A stretch of 40,122 bases of DNA from Verrucomicrobium sp. BvORR034 (GTDB lineage Bacteria > Verrucomicrobiota > Verrucomicrobiia > Verrucomicrobiales > Verrucomicrobiaceae): assembly GCF_000739635.1 (NCBI RefSeq), contig NZ_BATQ01000005.1:1-40122 (forward strand), given 5' to 3'. The notes beneath the pieces were generated by a model. The model saw nothing but the letters and a program-made list of their open reading frames with translations, was not told the DNA's origin and did not search any database. Within the stretch, counting starts at the first letter, position 1. Every line of letters starts with the position of its first letter. This document shows, one piece after another, positions 1 to 7,485 of the stretch. A program made the position numbers and the translations under genes.

Positions 1-2
1 AG

Positions 3-770
3 GTGCCCTATGGAGGGCTGCCGCCGCCCCCGCCCGACATGGCCCTGCCCAACGGCCCCGTCCCGGATATGTCGGGTCCTGCCGTGACTCTCGTTACGAC
101 CCCCGCCACCAGCGCGAAGGTGAGCAAACTGCCCAAGGAGGCTCAAACGGCGGTCGAAGTGCTGCAAAAGTTCCTGGATGCCCCTACGTGGCGCGACCGT
201 TTGACCCTGGTCCAAAAAGCCGATGCGCTTCGGGCCGCTCTCGACAAGAATCCGGGGCATTTCGCAGACGGCCCTATCCGCGTTGGTCAGATCGACTTCG
301 TGGACCGTTACGTGAACAAGAACGGCGTGCCGCCCTATTGCATGTTTGAGCTGAGCGGCGGCTCCTTGGATCACCCGGTGCTGACCCTCGTGGAACAATC
401 CACCAAGTCCGGTGTGAGGGTGGATTGGGAGGCCTTCATGGACTTCAAGGAGGACTTGATGCTCAAGTTCCTGGAGACCAAGGGCGCACCCAACGCAAAA
501 TTTCGCGTGATGCTTCGCAGGAAGCACTATTTTGACAAAGACGTGCCTGAGGTGACTTCCAAGGATGCCTTCGAGGTGAAGCAGCCCCACGGCCACTTTC
601 AGGGTCACATCTTTGTGCCGAAGAAGTCTTCTCTCGCCCAGCAACTGGCCAACCAGCTCGGCTGGGGCATGGACATGCCGGTCATTGCTGAACTCGGCTG
701 GAAGACCGATGGCAAGAACCACTGGGTGGAGCTGACCGCCATCACCAGCTACGGCTGGCGCGGACAGTAG
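3..770 (+). CDS. Unrecognised protein, C-terminal part (5' end outside window)
   Basis: The reading frame is open from the first bases and ends in TAG at 768-770. The nominal first codon is a GTG at 3, so the gene probably begins upstream of the window. The visible 255 residues start with a proline-rich, low-complexity stretch (about residues 1-27) and then become an ordinary soluble globular domain of about 210 residues, with many charged residues and no membrane segment. I recognise no family motif. The C-terminus (WKTDGKNHWVELTAITSYGW) looks like a complete end. The gene is convergent with folC across about 100 bp in which I see no clear terminator. Function unknown; the coding call is supported by codon use and by the lack of a competing frame. 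Confidence 0.72.
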   Translation: MPYGGLPPPPPDMALPNGPVPDMSGPAVTLVTTPATSAKVSKLPKEAQTAVEVLQKFLDAPTWRDRLTLVQKADALRAALDKNPGHFADGPIRVGQIDFVDRYVNKNGVPPYCMFELSGGSLDHPVLTLVEQSTKSGVRVDWEAFMDFKEDLMLKFLETKGAPNAKFRVMLRRKHYFDKDVPEVTSKDAFEVKQPHGHFQGHIFVPKKSSLAQQLANQLGWGMDMPVIAELGWKTDGKNHWVELTAITSYGWRGQ

Positions 771-872
771 AGTAGCGAATGCGGAATGGGGAAGGCGTGT
801 TTCGGGACGCAGAATCGGCTGCTCCGTACTCAGTTTCTTATCCCTTGGCCCTCTTCCCTTATCCCTCTCCCC

Positions 873-2114
873 CTACTGCGTACTGCTCTGGAACCACTCG
901 CGTTCGCCGCGGAGGATGGAGATGACTTCTCCTGCTAAATAGAGTGAGCCGGTGACGAGCACGCGTTCCGCGTTGTGGCGGGCCTTGGCGAGGGCGTCTT
1001 CGATCGTCTCATGGACGCTGCAATTCACGGCACTGGCATACAGGTCGGCCAGTTCCTTGCGCAGATCTTCCGGTGCCATGGCGCGGGGACTGTCGAAGCG
1101 GGTGAAATGCCAGTGGGAGGCAATCGGCTGGAGGGAGCGCATGACGGCCTTGGCGTCCTTGTTGGACACCGCGCCAAACACGACGCTGGCTTTCTCTCCC
1201 GGAAAGGCTTGATGCCAGGTCCGCACCAGGGTTTCGGCGGCGTCAGGGTTATGGGCTCCGTCGATGACCAAGCGGTCCTGCTCCTCGCGCTGAAAGCGGG
1301 CGGGCCATTCCACCGTCTTCAGGCCCACTCGCAGCACGGGCTCGCTGGCCCGGAAGCCAGCGGCTTTGAAGGCGGCCACGGCCAGGGTGGCGTTCCAGAG
1401 CTGATGCTGGCCGAAGAGGCCAAGCTGGTAACCCCGCAGAGGCGTGGTCACGATGGAGAGGGGGGCTCCCCGCTCCCGGGCGGTGTCGGAAAGCACCTGC
1501 ATCACCTCGGGGGCCTGTTTCAGCGTGATGACGGGCACTCCTGGCTTGATGATGCCAGCTTTCTCCGTGGCGATTTCCCGCAGGGTCGCGCCCAGGTGTT
1601 GCTGGTGATCCAGGCTGATGCTGGTGATCACACAGGCCGCCGGGAGGACGGAATTGGTGGCGTCCAGACGCCCGCCCATGCCCGTTTCCAGCACCACCCA
1701 CTCCAACTCCCGCTTGCGGAACCAGTCCAGCGCGAGAGCAAAGGTGAGTTCGAAAAACGTCGGATGAGGATCCCAGCCCTCCACCCGCTTCTTGATGGCC
1801 TCCACCTCCTTGACGATCTCCTGAGAGGTGATGGTGCGCTCTGCATCCCGGACCCGCTCCCGGAAGTGGATGAGGTGGGGAGAGGTGAAAAGCCCGGCAT
1901 TGACCTCAGCCGCCTTTAGCAGGCTGTGCAAAAACGCACAGACGCTCCCCTTGCCATTCGTGCCCGCCACATGGAGAAACTTCTGACCGCCCATCGGCAG
2001 CTTCATGTCGTCCAGAAGCTTGCGCGTGTTTTCCAGCCCCAGCTTGATCCCAAACAGCTGGGTACCGTAGAGCCAGTCGAGGGCCAGTCGTTCCTGTTGG
2101 GCTTGTTGCAGCAC
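873..2114 (-). CDS. folC: Bifunctional folylpolyglutamate synthase / dihydrofolate synthase
   Basis: Mur-ligase-family cytoplasmic enzyme that adds glutamate to dihydropteroate (forming dihydrofolate) and to reduced folates, using ATP. The 413 residues have the usual FolC length and motifs in order: the P-loop GTNGKGSV at 51-58, TSPH at 77-80, ETGMGGRLDATN at 143-154, SLDH at 167-170, EKAGIIKP at 184-191 and, in the C-terminal ligase domain, DGAHNP at 285-290. The ATG at 2114 gives a normal FolC N-terminus. It is divergent from the secretin-like pair, with about 240 bp between the starts, and is probably transcribed alone. In many bacteria folC adjoins accD; that is not seen here. I cannot tell from sequence whether both activities are retained. 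Confidence 0.96.
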   Translation of the reverse strand: MLQQAQQERLALDWLYGTQLFGIKLGLENTRKLLDDMKLPMGGQKFLHVAGTNGKGSVCAFLHSLLKAAEVNAGLFTSPHLIHFRERVRDAERTITSQEIVKEVEAIKKRVEGWDPHPTFFELTFALALDWFRKRELEWVVLETGMGGRLDATNSVLPAACVITSISLDHQQHLGATLREIATEKAGIIKPGVPVITLKQAPEVMQVLSDTARERGAPLSIVTTPLRGYQLGLFGQHQLWNATLAVAAFKAAGFRASEPVLRVGLKTVEWPARFQREEQDRLVIDGAHNPDAAETLVRTWHQAFPGEKASVVFGAVSNKDAKAVMRSLQPIASHWHFTRFDSPRAMAPEDLRKELADLYASAVNCSVHETIEDALAKARHNAERVLVTGSLYLAGEVISILRGEREWFQSSTQ

Positions 2115-2353
2115 AGTCGAATCCTAGCAGCTAAGGGACAGGAGTCATCCCGGAATTGGGTGCTTATGGTAATTTAACGTCGGTTTGGCCATGGCCTATC
2201 GCGATCCAAGGAAGTTTGTTCCAGAGCGCATCGAGAACAAGCTTGCCCTGAGTGGCCCGTTTGGAGCAGACTTTTTCACACCAGATCCCAGTTGTTCACA
2301 AGGTCGGCGAGTCTGGACCTTTCCGCCAACCATCAGGCACCCCCCCTTTGCCA

Positions 2354-4024
2354 ATGAATGGAGCCCAAAAGTTATTCCTGCTATTCGTCATCCAAGTTCT
2401 TCCTGGTATGGGTTCGCTGCTGGCCCGCGATCTGGGGAATAAAGAGGAAGCAGCCGAGGCCATCGAGGCCTTTCGGAAGATGGATGAATGGGATACTCAG
2501 TCCTTCCAACCCATTGTGGCCCGCGACAAAAGGGAGCTGGAAAAGACAATCGGACCTCTTCCTGAGGGAAGTTCTGTTGCAGTAGACCTCGATGCCGACA
2601 CCTTGGTTGTGCGATCTACTCGTGAAGGGCTGGAGCGGACCGGCTATTTTTGCGAACATGTTGTTCGCAAATTGCCACGGGTCGTCACCTGCAAGCTGGA
2701 GGTTTTTGAATCTGAGGTCGCCGCGGATGAGGCGCTTCTTGATTCATTGGCGAAAAGCCAGGATCATGAGAGTTATGCGAAGACTTTGCGTGAGCAGTTC
2801 GCCAAAGGTCAGGCCAGGCTGATTGCCCATCTTCAAGGACAGGGGCAAACCGGTCAGCTACTCAAGCTTGAGCAAAAGGGCGATGACGCTGAGCCGATGA
2901 TCAAATTCGAGATCACGCCCACCTTGGGCGAGTCTGAAGCAGTTGACCTGAAGATGCTCTTTCAGAGTCGTGATGCACCGTCACCAGCCGAGGGAGCAGA
3001 CGAGCTTCGACAGGCGGCTACGGTGAAAGCAACTTTTCGGGCAAGGATCGGAGCAAGCCGCGCTGTCGCCATGTGGAAGCCCGCGAGAGATGGTCTGGAC
3101 ACGACGCGCACGGCTATTCTGGTGGTTAACGCTCACCCGTTGTTTGTCGCAATGACAGACCGACTGAACGCACAAGTGCGCCGCCTTGATGGGGGCAAAC
3201 CGTCGCCCGTCCCTGAGATCAGTGTTCCGGAGGGCATGGAACTGCGCACGTTCCCCTGTCCCTTGAGCTTGTTCGGGCTAGGGAATACGGTGTCTGAAAC
3301 GGAAGCACTGTCAGATCCATTTGCCAGCTCAAGTGAGCAGGCACCAGAAGTCGGCAAGGTTTCGTGGCGGGCCAGATCAGCAGAGGAAGTGCTCAAACAA
3401 CAAGGCATTCCGCTCCCAAAGGGTTCTAGGGCATACTGGCACCGCAGGACAGCAAGGCTGGTGGCCCTCAACACCCCGGAGAACCTGGAGATGATCGAGG
3501 TTTTTGCGGAGTCGATGAGCAAGATGAGCCCTATCACCATGGTGCACGACTTTCTAGTGGTCCAAGGGGAGCGGGCATTGATGCAATCGCTCGCAGATGA
3601 GACTCGTGGACATGCCCATCACACCGCTGCTTGGAGGCGCATGAACGCTCTGCTGGCGAAAGGAGACTTGAAGCGAACGGGCTTTCTGAGATCGGAAACA
3701 AGCAGTGGATGCCGTTTGTTCCTCTTTGCCGGCCTGACCAATAGACATCCCGCGCAAAATGAAGATTCGGGACCGGTGAAGAACGCTACCCGCCTGGAAG
3801 TGGACGCCACTATGGGCCCCGACGGACGTACGATTGACTTGGATCTGGCTATCGGACAGCATCGGGGGCCGACGCCCTCTGGATCAGTGGTCACCTCAAC
3901 CTCCATGCTGTCCGGCAGTCCCCGACTCATCTATCTGTGGAACCTGCCGGATCCTGACGCCGCTGGCCGGTCAATGTCGCAGGCTGTCTTTCTGCGGGTG
4001 ACGAGGTTCGAGGTGACTGACTGA
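2354..4024 (+). CDS. Exported, internally duplicated secretin-like protein, copy A
   Basis: About 556 residues. The frame is open further upstream (a GTG at 2252), but the ATG at 2354 gives a signal peptide (hydrophobic LFLLFVIQVLPGMGSLLA), so I prefer it. The protein is built twice over. Each half has a segment like the secretin N-domains (a strand such as LVVRSTREGL or LVALNTPENLEMIEVF), followed by a strand (KLEVFES or FLVVQGE), a helix with a DH/HH-K-G pattern, and a segment resembling the secretin amphipathic strands (ITPTLGESEAVDLKM; RLEVDATMGPDGRTIDLDL). It is clearly paralogous to the next gene. Secretin relatedness is my inference from pattern; no complete secretin pore domain is evident. 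Periplasmic or outer-membrane location is likely. There is no Shine-Dalgarno sequence. Confidence 0.72.
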   Translation: MNGAQKLFLLFVIQVLPGMGSLLARDLGNKEEAAEAIEAFRKMDEWDTQSFQPIVARDKRELEKTIGPLPEGSSVAVDLDADTLVVRSTREGLERTGYFCEHVVRKLPRVVTCKLEVFESEVAADEALLDSLAKSQDHESYAKTLREQFAKGQARLIAHLQGQGQTGQLLKLEQKGDDAEPMIKFEITPTLGESEAVDLKMLFQSRDAPSPAEGADELRQAATVKATFRARIGASRAVAMWKPARDGLDTTRTAILVVNAHPLFVAMTDRLNAQVRRLDGGKPSPVPEISVPEGMELRTFPCPLSLFGLGNTVSETEALSDPFASSSEQAPEVGKVSWRARSAEEVLKQQGIPLPKGSRAYWHRRTARLVALNTPENLEMIEVFAESMSKMSPITMVHDFLVVQGERALMQSLADETRGHAHHTAAWRRMNALLAKGDLKRTGFLRSETSSGCRLFLFAGLTNRHPAQNEDSGPVKNATRLEVDATMGPDGRTIDLDLAIGQHRGPTPSGSVVTSTSMLSGSPRLIYLWNLPDPDAAGRSMSQAVFLRVTRFEVTD

Positions 4025-4127
4025 AACGGCTATGGTTCCAGCACCCAGACCACGCTTCAGCAGTCCCATACCGAGCCATCACGATTGCGAGGAGTTTGAG
4101 GCGGATACCCCCAACTATATCAACTTC

Positions 4128-5927
4128 ATGAATCGTACGAATACTGCGCTTTTGCTCTGGTGTAGTCTCATTTGCCTGGGTCCGTTCTCCATACTGGCCC
4201 AGGATGAGAATCAGGGCGCTGACTTTGATGCCGCGCTGGAGGGTTTTCACAAAATGGACGAGTGGTCAGTTAGGGAGTTCCAACTCCCATTGTCGTCATT
4301 GGTCGGACCAGGGCGGGGCCAGAAGGGAAGATCGTCTCCCGACGCGCCTCCTGAAGTAAAGATGATGGAGTATCATGTGGGGGTATTGCCAAAGGGAACT
4401 GCCTTCTTGTATGACAGCGCATCCTGGACGCTGGCGGTTCGATCCACCAACGAATCGCTACAGAGGATCCAGCACTTCTGCGAGACCGTGACAGGCAATG
4501 TCCCAGCCGTGCTCAACTTTAAGATGGAGGTGTTTGAATCTCGGTCAGGCGCTGACTCCGGACTTCATGAAAAGTTGATAGCGACGCACGATCACACTAT
4601 TCATGCCGAGGCCCTCCGAAAGCTGGCGGAGAAAGGAGAAGCCACAGTGCTTGCGGTGACCCAGTGGGACGGGAGGTCCGGGCAACGAGCCCATGTTGTT
4701 TGCGATCATCCTGAAACGGCTTCCCGTCTGGAACTGGAAATCGATCCCACTTTAGGGCACAGCGGGGTGGTCGATGTGAACCTGCATTTCGAGCATCTTA
4801 CAGCGCTGCCTGCGGAGCGTCAGATCCCGGATGTTCACGCGGAGGCGACAAGCACGATGACTGCGACCCTCCAGTGCGGAAGGGCTCGGGTCGTCGGCAT
4901 GTGGAAACCGAGAGGCTCTGGCAAAGATGTCATAAGAACGGCAGTACTCACGGTCGATGCGATGCCCGTTTTGCCTGAGAAGAACACTCAACTCGCGGAG
5001 AAGCTGCAAGTGTCTGGGGGGCTTGCAGGGAGCGCGAAGACATCGAACCCTCAAGACATTCCGGTCCCCCGGGGCCTGGTGCTCCGGCAGATCAGGTGTC
5101 CCATGAACCTGTACCATTTGTGGCAAGACTACGAAGTGCAGGACAGGAAGGGGGCGGATCCGTTTCTAGACACACAAGAGGAAGCGCCCGAAGATCCCAG
5201 TTTAGGTCAGACCGTATCGATTCAGGAAATATTGGAGCAGCAGGGAATACCTTTTCAGGGAGGCGCAAGGATTTATTATCATCGCCCCACCTGCAGGTTG
5301 GTTGTCCTGAACACTCAGGACAACATCGATCAGATACAGAGTTTTCTGGATGGACTTATGTTTCATCCTTCAATGGTGTTGAGATCAGCCTTGCAGATTG
5401 TAGAAGGAGAGGCGGCTCAGATCCGGTCGCTGGTCGCCGCCACGGAAGGGCTTGCGGATCACACAGCAGCCTGGAAGCTCATGGAGGAGATGGTGGCCAA
5501 AGGAGAAATCAGGCAATCCGCTCTTTGGATCACCGAGACGCGTAGTGGGCAGAAGGAGTCAGTGTTTTCGGGCGAAGCATGGGGAGGGGGATCCAAGAGC
5601 AAGAATCAGAATCAAGAGGACGAAAAAGGGGAGGAGCCCATACGAATCGGCACCCGGCTGGCGTTGGAGACAATCATCAGAGCTGATGGCTACACGCTCG
5701 AAGTGAACGTTGACCTTGTCCAGCATGGGGCAGTCGAGATTGAAAAAGCAATCGGCGGAGTGGCTGCCCATTCTATCAGCACTTCCGCCCCAATGATAAG
5801 TGGCAAACCTGTGCTCCTCGGTGTGTGGTCATCAACTGAGACACCGGTATCAGGAAAAGCCAAGCTCCAGGCAGTCTTTCTCAAGGTACACATGATGCAG
5901 CTGATTTATCAGGAAACTACCCCATGA
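4128..5927 (+). CDS. Exported, internally duplicated secretin-like protein, copy B
   Basis: About 599 residues from the ATG at 4128, which starts a signal peptide (MNRTNTALLLWCSLICLGPF, cleavage likely near LAQ). The frame is open back to 4032, but the upstream residues do not look like coding sequence. It aligns by eye with copy A throughout: FHKMDEW, FKMEVFES, LEIDPTLGHSGVVDVNL in the first half, and a second half with RLVVLNTQDNIDQIQSFL, LQIVEGEAAQIRSL, DHTAAWKLMEEMVAKGEI and LALETIIRADGYTLEVNVDL. The two repeats per protein suggest tandem duplication inside an ancestral gene and then duplication of the whole gene. It probably shares a transcript with copy A (103 bp gap). An acidic, Lys-rich linker (NQNQEDEKGEE, near 5605-5635) lies in the second half. 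Function unknown. Confidence 0.78.
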   Translation: MNRTNTALLLWCSLICLGPFSILAQDENQGADFDAALEGFHKMDEWSVREFQLPLSSLVGPGRGQKGRSSPDAPPEVKMMEYHVGVLPKGTAFLYDSASWTLAVRSTNESLQRIQHFCETVTGNVPAVLNFKMEVFESRSGADSGLHEKLIATHDHTIHAEALRKLAEKGEATVLAVTQWDGRSGQRAHVVCDHPETASRLELEIDPTLGHSGVVDVNLHFEHLTALPAERQIPDVHAEATSTMTATLQCGRARVVGMWKPRGSGKDVIRTAVLTVDAMPVLPEKNTQLAEKLQVSGGLAGSAKTSNPQDIPVPRGLVLRQIRCPMNLYHLWQDYEVQDRKGADPFLDTQEEAPEDPSLGQTVSIQEILEQQGIPFQGGARIYYHRPTCRLVVLNTQDNIDQIQSFLDGLMFHPSMVLRSALQIVEGEAAQIRSLVAATEGLADHTAAWKLMEEMVAKGEIRQSALWITETRSGQKESVFSGEAWGGGSKSKNQNQEDEKGEEPIRIGTRLALETIIRADGYTLEVNVDLVQHGAVEIEKAIGGVAAHSISTSAPMISGKPVLLGVWSSTETPVSGKAKLQAVFLKVHMMQLIYQETTP

Positions 5928-5998
5928 AACGCCGTGCTATTCACCTTGCCATCCCCTGGTTCTGCGCGGTTGAGGTGCGCAAACGGCATCAATCTTAA
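5924..5998 (+). other. 24-codon ORF translationally coupled to copy B (possible truncated third gene)
   Basis: ATG at 5924 overlaps the TGA of the preceding gene (ATGA), the classic arrangement for a following operon gene, and reads MKRRAIHLAIPWFCAVEV before a TAA at 5996-5998. The N-terminus looks like a signal peptide start. It runs into the 3' end of the opposing DUF2752 gene. It could be the remnant of a third operon member, a small leader-type peptide, or chance. Confidence 0.25.
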
Positions 5999-6450
5999 TG
6001 CGGGGCCAGCCACGTGAAGGGCGGCCAGGGGAGGTTGCGCACCACGCCAAAGCCGAGGATGACCACGACGATGGCGATGGCCATGAACCGGGAGGGGCCT
6101 TTGAGGGGTGGGGGAGTGGGGCGGTTGAGCATCCAGCGCCATAGGCCACGGAGGAGGAAGAATCCGAGGATGGGCAAGCCCGCCAGCGCGAGGATGTTTT
6201 TGCGTGCTGCTTCCTCGAACCTGAGGTGGAGCAGGGCATGCAGGCAGCGGGTGGCACCGCAGCCGGAGCAATGCCAGCCGGTCAGGCGGTGGAACATGCA
6301 TTGCGGGTAGAGGCCGTTGCCCTCCGGGGGATGTTGGTAGAGCACGATCGCGCCCACCAGCATGGCCACCAACAGCGCGCTGCCAAGGGCGATCCGGGAG
6401 GCGGTGCGCGGGCTTCCTTTCATGGACAACGAAGATTCCAGATCCCTCAA
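5995..6450 (-). CDS. DUF2752 family membrane protein
   Basis: A 151-residue protein with the DUF2752 signature: a first transmembrane helix (about 20-38), then LYPQCMFHRLTGWHCSGCGATRCLHALLHL, where C51, C61, C64 and C69 form the family's Cys-rich loop, then two more hydrophobic segments (about 83-100 and 121-137). The biochemical role of DUF2752 is unknown. The TTG at 6450 overlaps the TGA of the upstream GYF-CD225 gene (TTGA), implying translational coupling; an internal ATG at 6423 (M10) is the alternative start. From memory, DUF2752 genes often sit beside CD225/TM2-type small membrane protein genes, as here. The cysteine cluster suggests metal binding or disulfides, but that is inference. 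Confidence 0.85.
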   Translation of the reverse strand: MRDLESSLSMKGSPRTASRIALGSALLVAMLVGAIVLYQHPPEGNGLYPQCMFHRLTGWHCSGCGATRCLHALLHLRFEEAARKNILALAGLPILGFFLLRGLWRWMLNRPTPPPLKGPSRFMAIAIVVVILGFGVVRNLPWPPFTWLAPH

Positions 6451-6935
6451 TTTTGGAGCAAGTCAGGGTGTTGGTAGGCGTACCAGAGGGTGATTGCGAA
6501 ATTGATCAGGGAGAACACCACGCACATCCAGCACCAGAAGCGGGCTTTCTGGGAAGACCGCCTGGCTCCGGTCACGTCACCGACGACCATCTTCTTGTCC
6601 ACTTGGGCAGCATGCACCACGGCCGGAATGCCAAAGAGGGGGCAGCAGAACAAAAGAAGCACGATGGACTGCCAGAGGTAGGTGGGCACTTCTTCAAACG
6701 TGGGCGGCGGGTAGCCATGCGAGGCCTGGGCTCCGGGTGGCGAGATGCCCAGCGGCGGCGGTGGGACGCTCGCAGAGCCAAAGAGCCCGGGTAAAGCGCC
6801 GGCCTGCACCCACTGGGGCATGCCTTCTTTCCAGATGAGGTCATCGACGTGCAGCTGGTCCTTGCCCACCATGGCGCGCAGCTCCTCCAGAGAGAAGGGG
6901 CCCGACTGCCTGCCATCTTTGCCGACGTAGTACAT
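6447..6935 (-). CDS. GYF_2 domain + CD225/dispanin-like membrane protein
   Basis: A 162-residue two-part protein. Residues 1-52 form a bacterial GYF_2 domain (MYYVGKDGRQSGPFSLEEL, with GPF at 12-14 and Trp residues at 35 and 42), probably a cytoplasmic peptide-binding module. After a Pro/Gly-rich linker, residues about 83-155 match the CD225/dispanin (IFITM-like) pattern: YLWQSIVLLLFCCPLFGIPA, then VDKKMVVGDVTGARRSSQKA, then a second transmembrane helix (FWCWMCVVFSLINFAITLWY). It is the first gene of a two-gene unit with DUF2752 and is divergent from a second GYF protein gene, with a 97-bp shared upstream region. The role is unknown; membrane organisation or scaffolding is a reasonable guess. 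Confidence 0.88.
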   Translation of the reverse strand: MYYVGKDGRQSGPFSLEELRAMVGKDQLHVDDLIWKEGMPQWVQAGALPGLFGSASVPPPPLGISPPGAQASHGYPPPTFEEVPTYLWQSIVLLLFCCPLFGIPAVVHAAQVDKKMVVGDVTGARRSSQKARFWCWMCVVFSLINFAITLWYAYQHPDLLQN

Positions 6936-7032
6936 GCTCCCTAGTCAGCCGCGAGGTCTCCGGTTGTCCAGTTGAAAACTCACCGCTTTACATCCCGGAT
7001 ATTTATTCCAAATAACCGCCAAAACATCCTCC

Positions 7033-7479
7033 ATGAACTACACCATTCAGCGCCAGAACGAGTCGTACGGTCCTTATCCTCTGGAGGAGGTGCGCCGCCT
7101 GTTCACGGCCGGATCGTTGCACCCCACGGACCTGGCCTGGCCGGTGGGATCGCAAACACCCGTTACGGTCGGCAGTCTGCTGCAGTCGGCTCAGGGGGAT
7201 CACACCGGCGGGGTGATTCCGTACAAGAACCCGCAGGCACTCACTGCCTACTATCTGGCGGTGGCTTCCCTCATCCCATGCGTCGGCATTCTCACGGGCA
7301 TCCCGGCGCTCGTCTTGGGGATCAAGGGGCTGAAACGCGCCAAACGTGAGCCGTGGATCCGCGGCAAAGCCCACGCCTGGATTGGCATCATCGTAGGCGG
7401 TGGGCTGGCGCTCGTCTGGTTGATCGGTCTGGGTGCGTTCATTGTCTCCATCATGCTGCAGAAGCCGGCAGGCCTGTAA
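7033..7479 (+). CDS. GYF_2 domain + DUF4190 membrane protein
   Basis: A 148-residue protein. Residues 1-50 are a second GYF_2 domain (MNYTIQRQNESYGPYPLEEV, LHPTDLAWPVG). Residues about 68-142 match DUF4190: LTAYYLAVASLIPCVGILTGIPALVLGIKGL, a basic loop with RAKREPWIRGKAHAWIGI, then a second hydrophobic helix (IVGGGLALVWLIGLGAFIVS). The ATG at 7033 starts directly at the GYF domain. It is divergent from the GYF-CD225 gene, and its stop lies 6 bp from the stop of the convergent PEP-CTERM gene. Its similarity in layout to the CD225 neighbour (soluble GYF head plus two-helix membrane anchor) suggests related roles. Confidence 0.88.
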   Translation: MNYTIQRQNESYGPYPLEEVRRLFTAGSLHPTDLAWPVGSQTPVTVGSLLQSAQGDHTGGVIPYKNPQALTAYYLAVASLIPCVGILTGIPALVLGIKGLKRAKREPWIRGKAHAWIGIIVGGGLALVWLIGLGAFIVSIMLQKPAGL

Positions 7480-7485
7480 AGGGGA

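Noticed and set aside
975-1919. 314-residue plus-strand frame over folC
   Set aside because: folC has every family motif on the other strand; this frame is its mirror and shows no domain.
6972-7002. TTGAAA with GGATAT as a promoter for the GYF-DUF4190 gene
   Set aside because: The 19-bp spacing and weak -10 make it no better than chance in this 97-bp divergent region.
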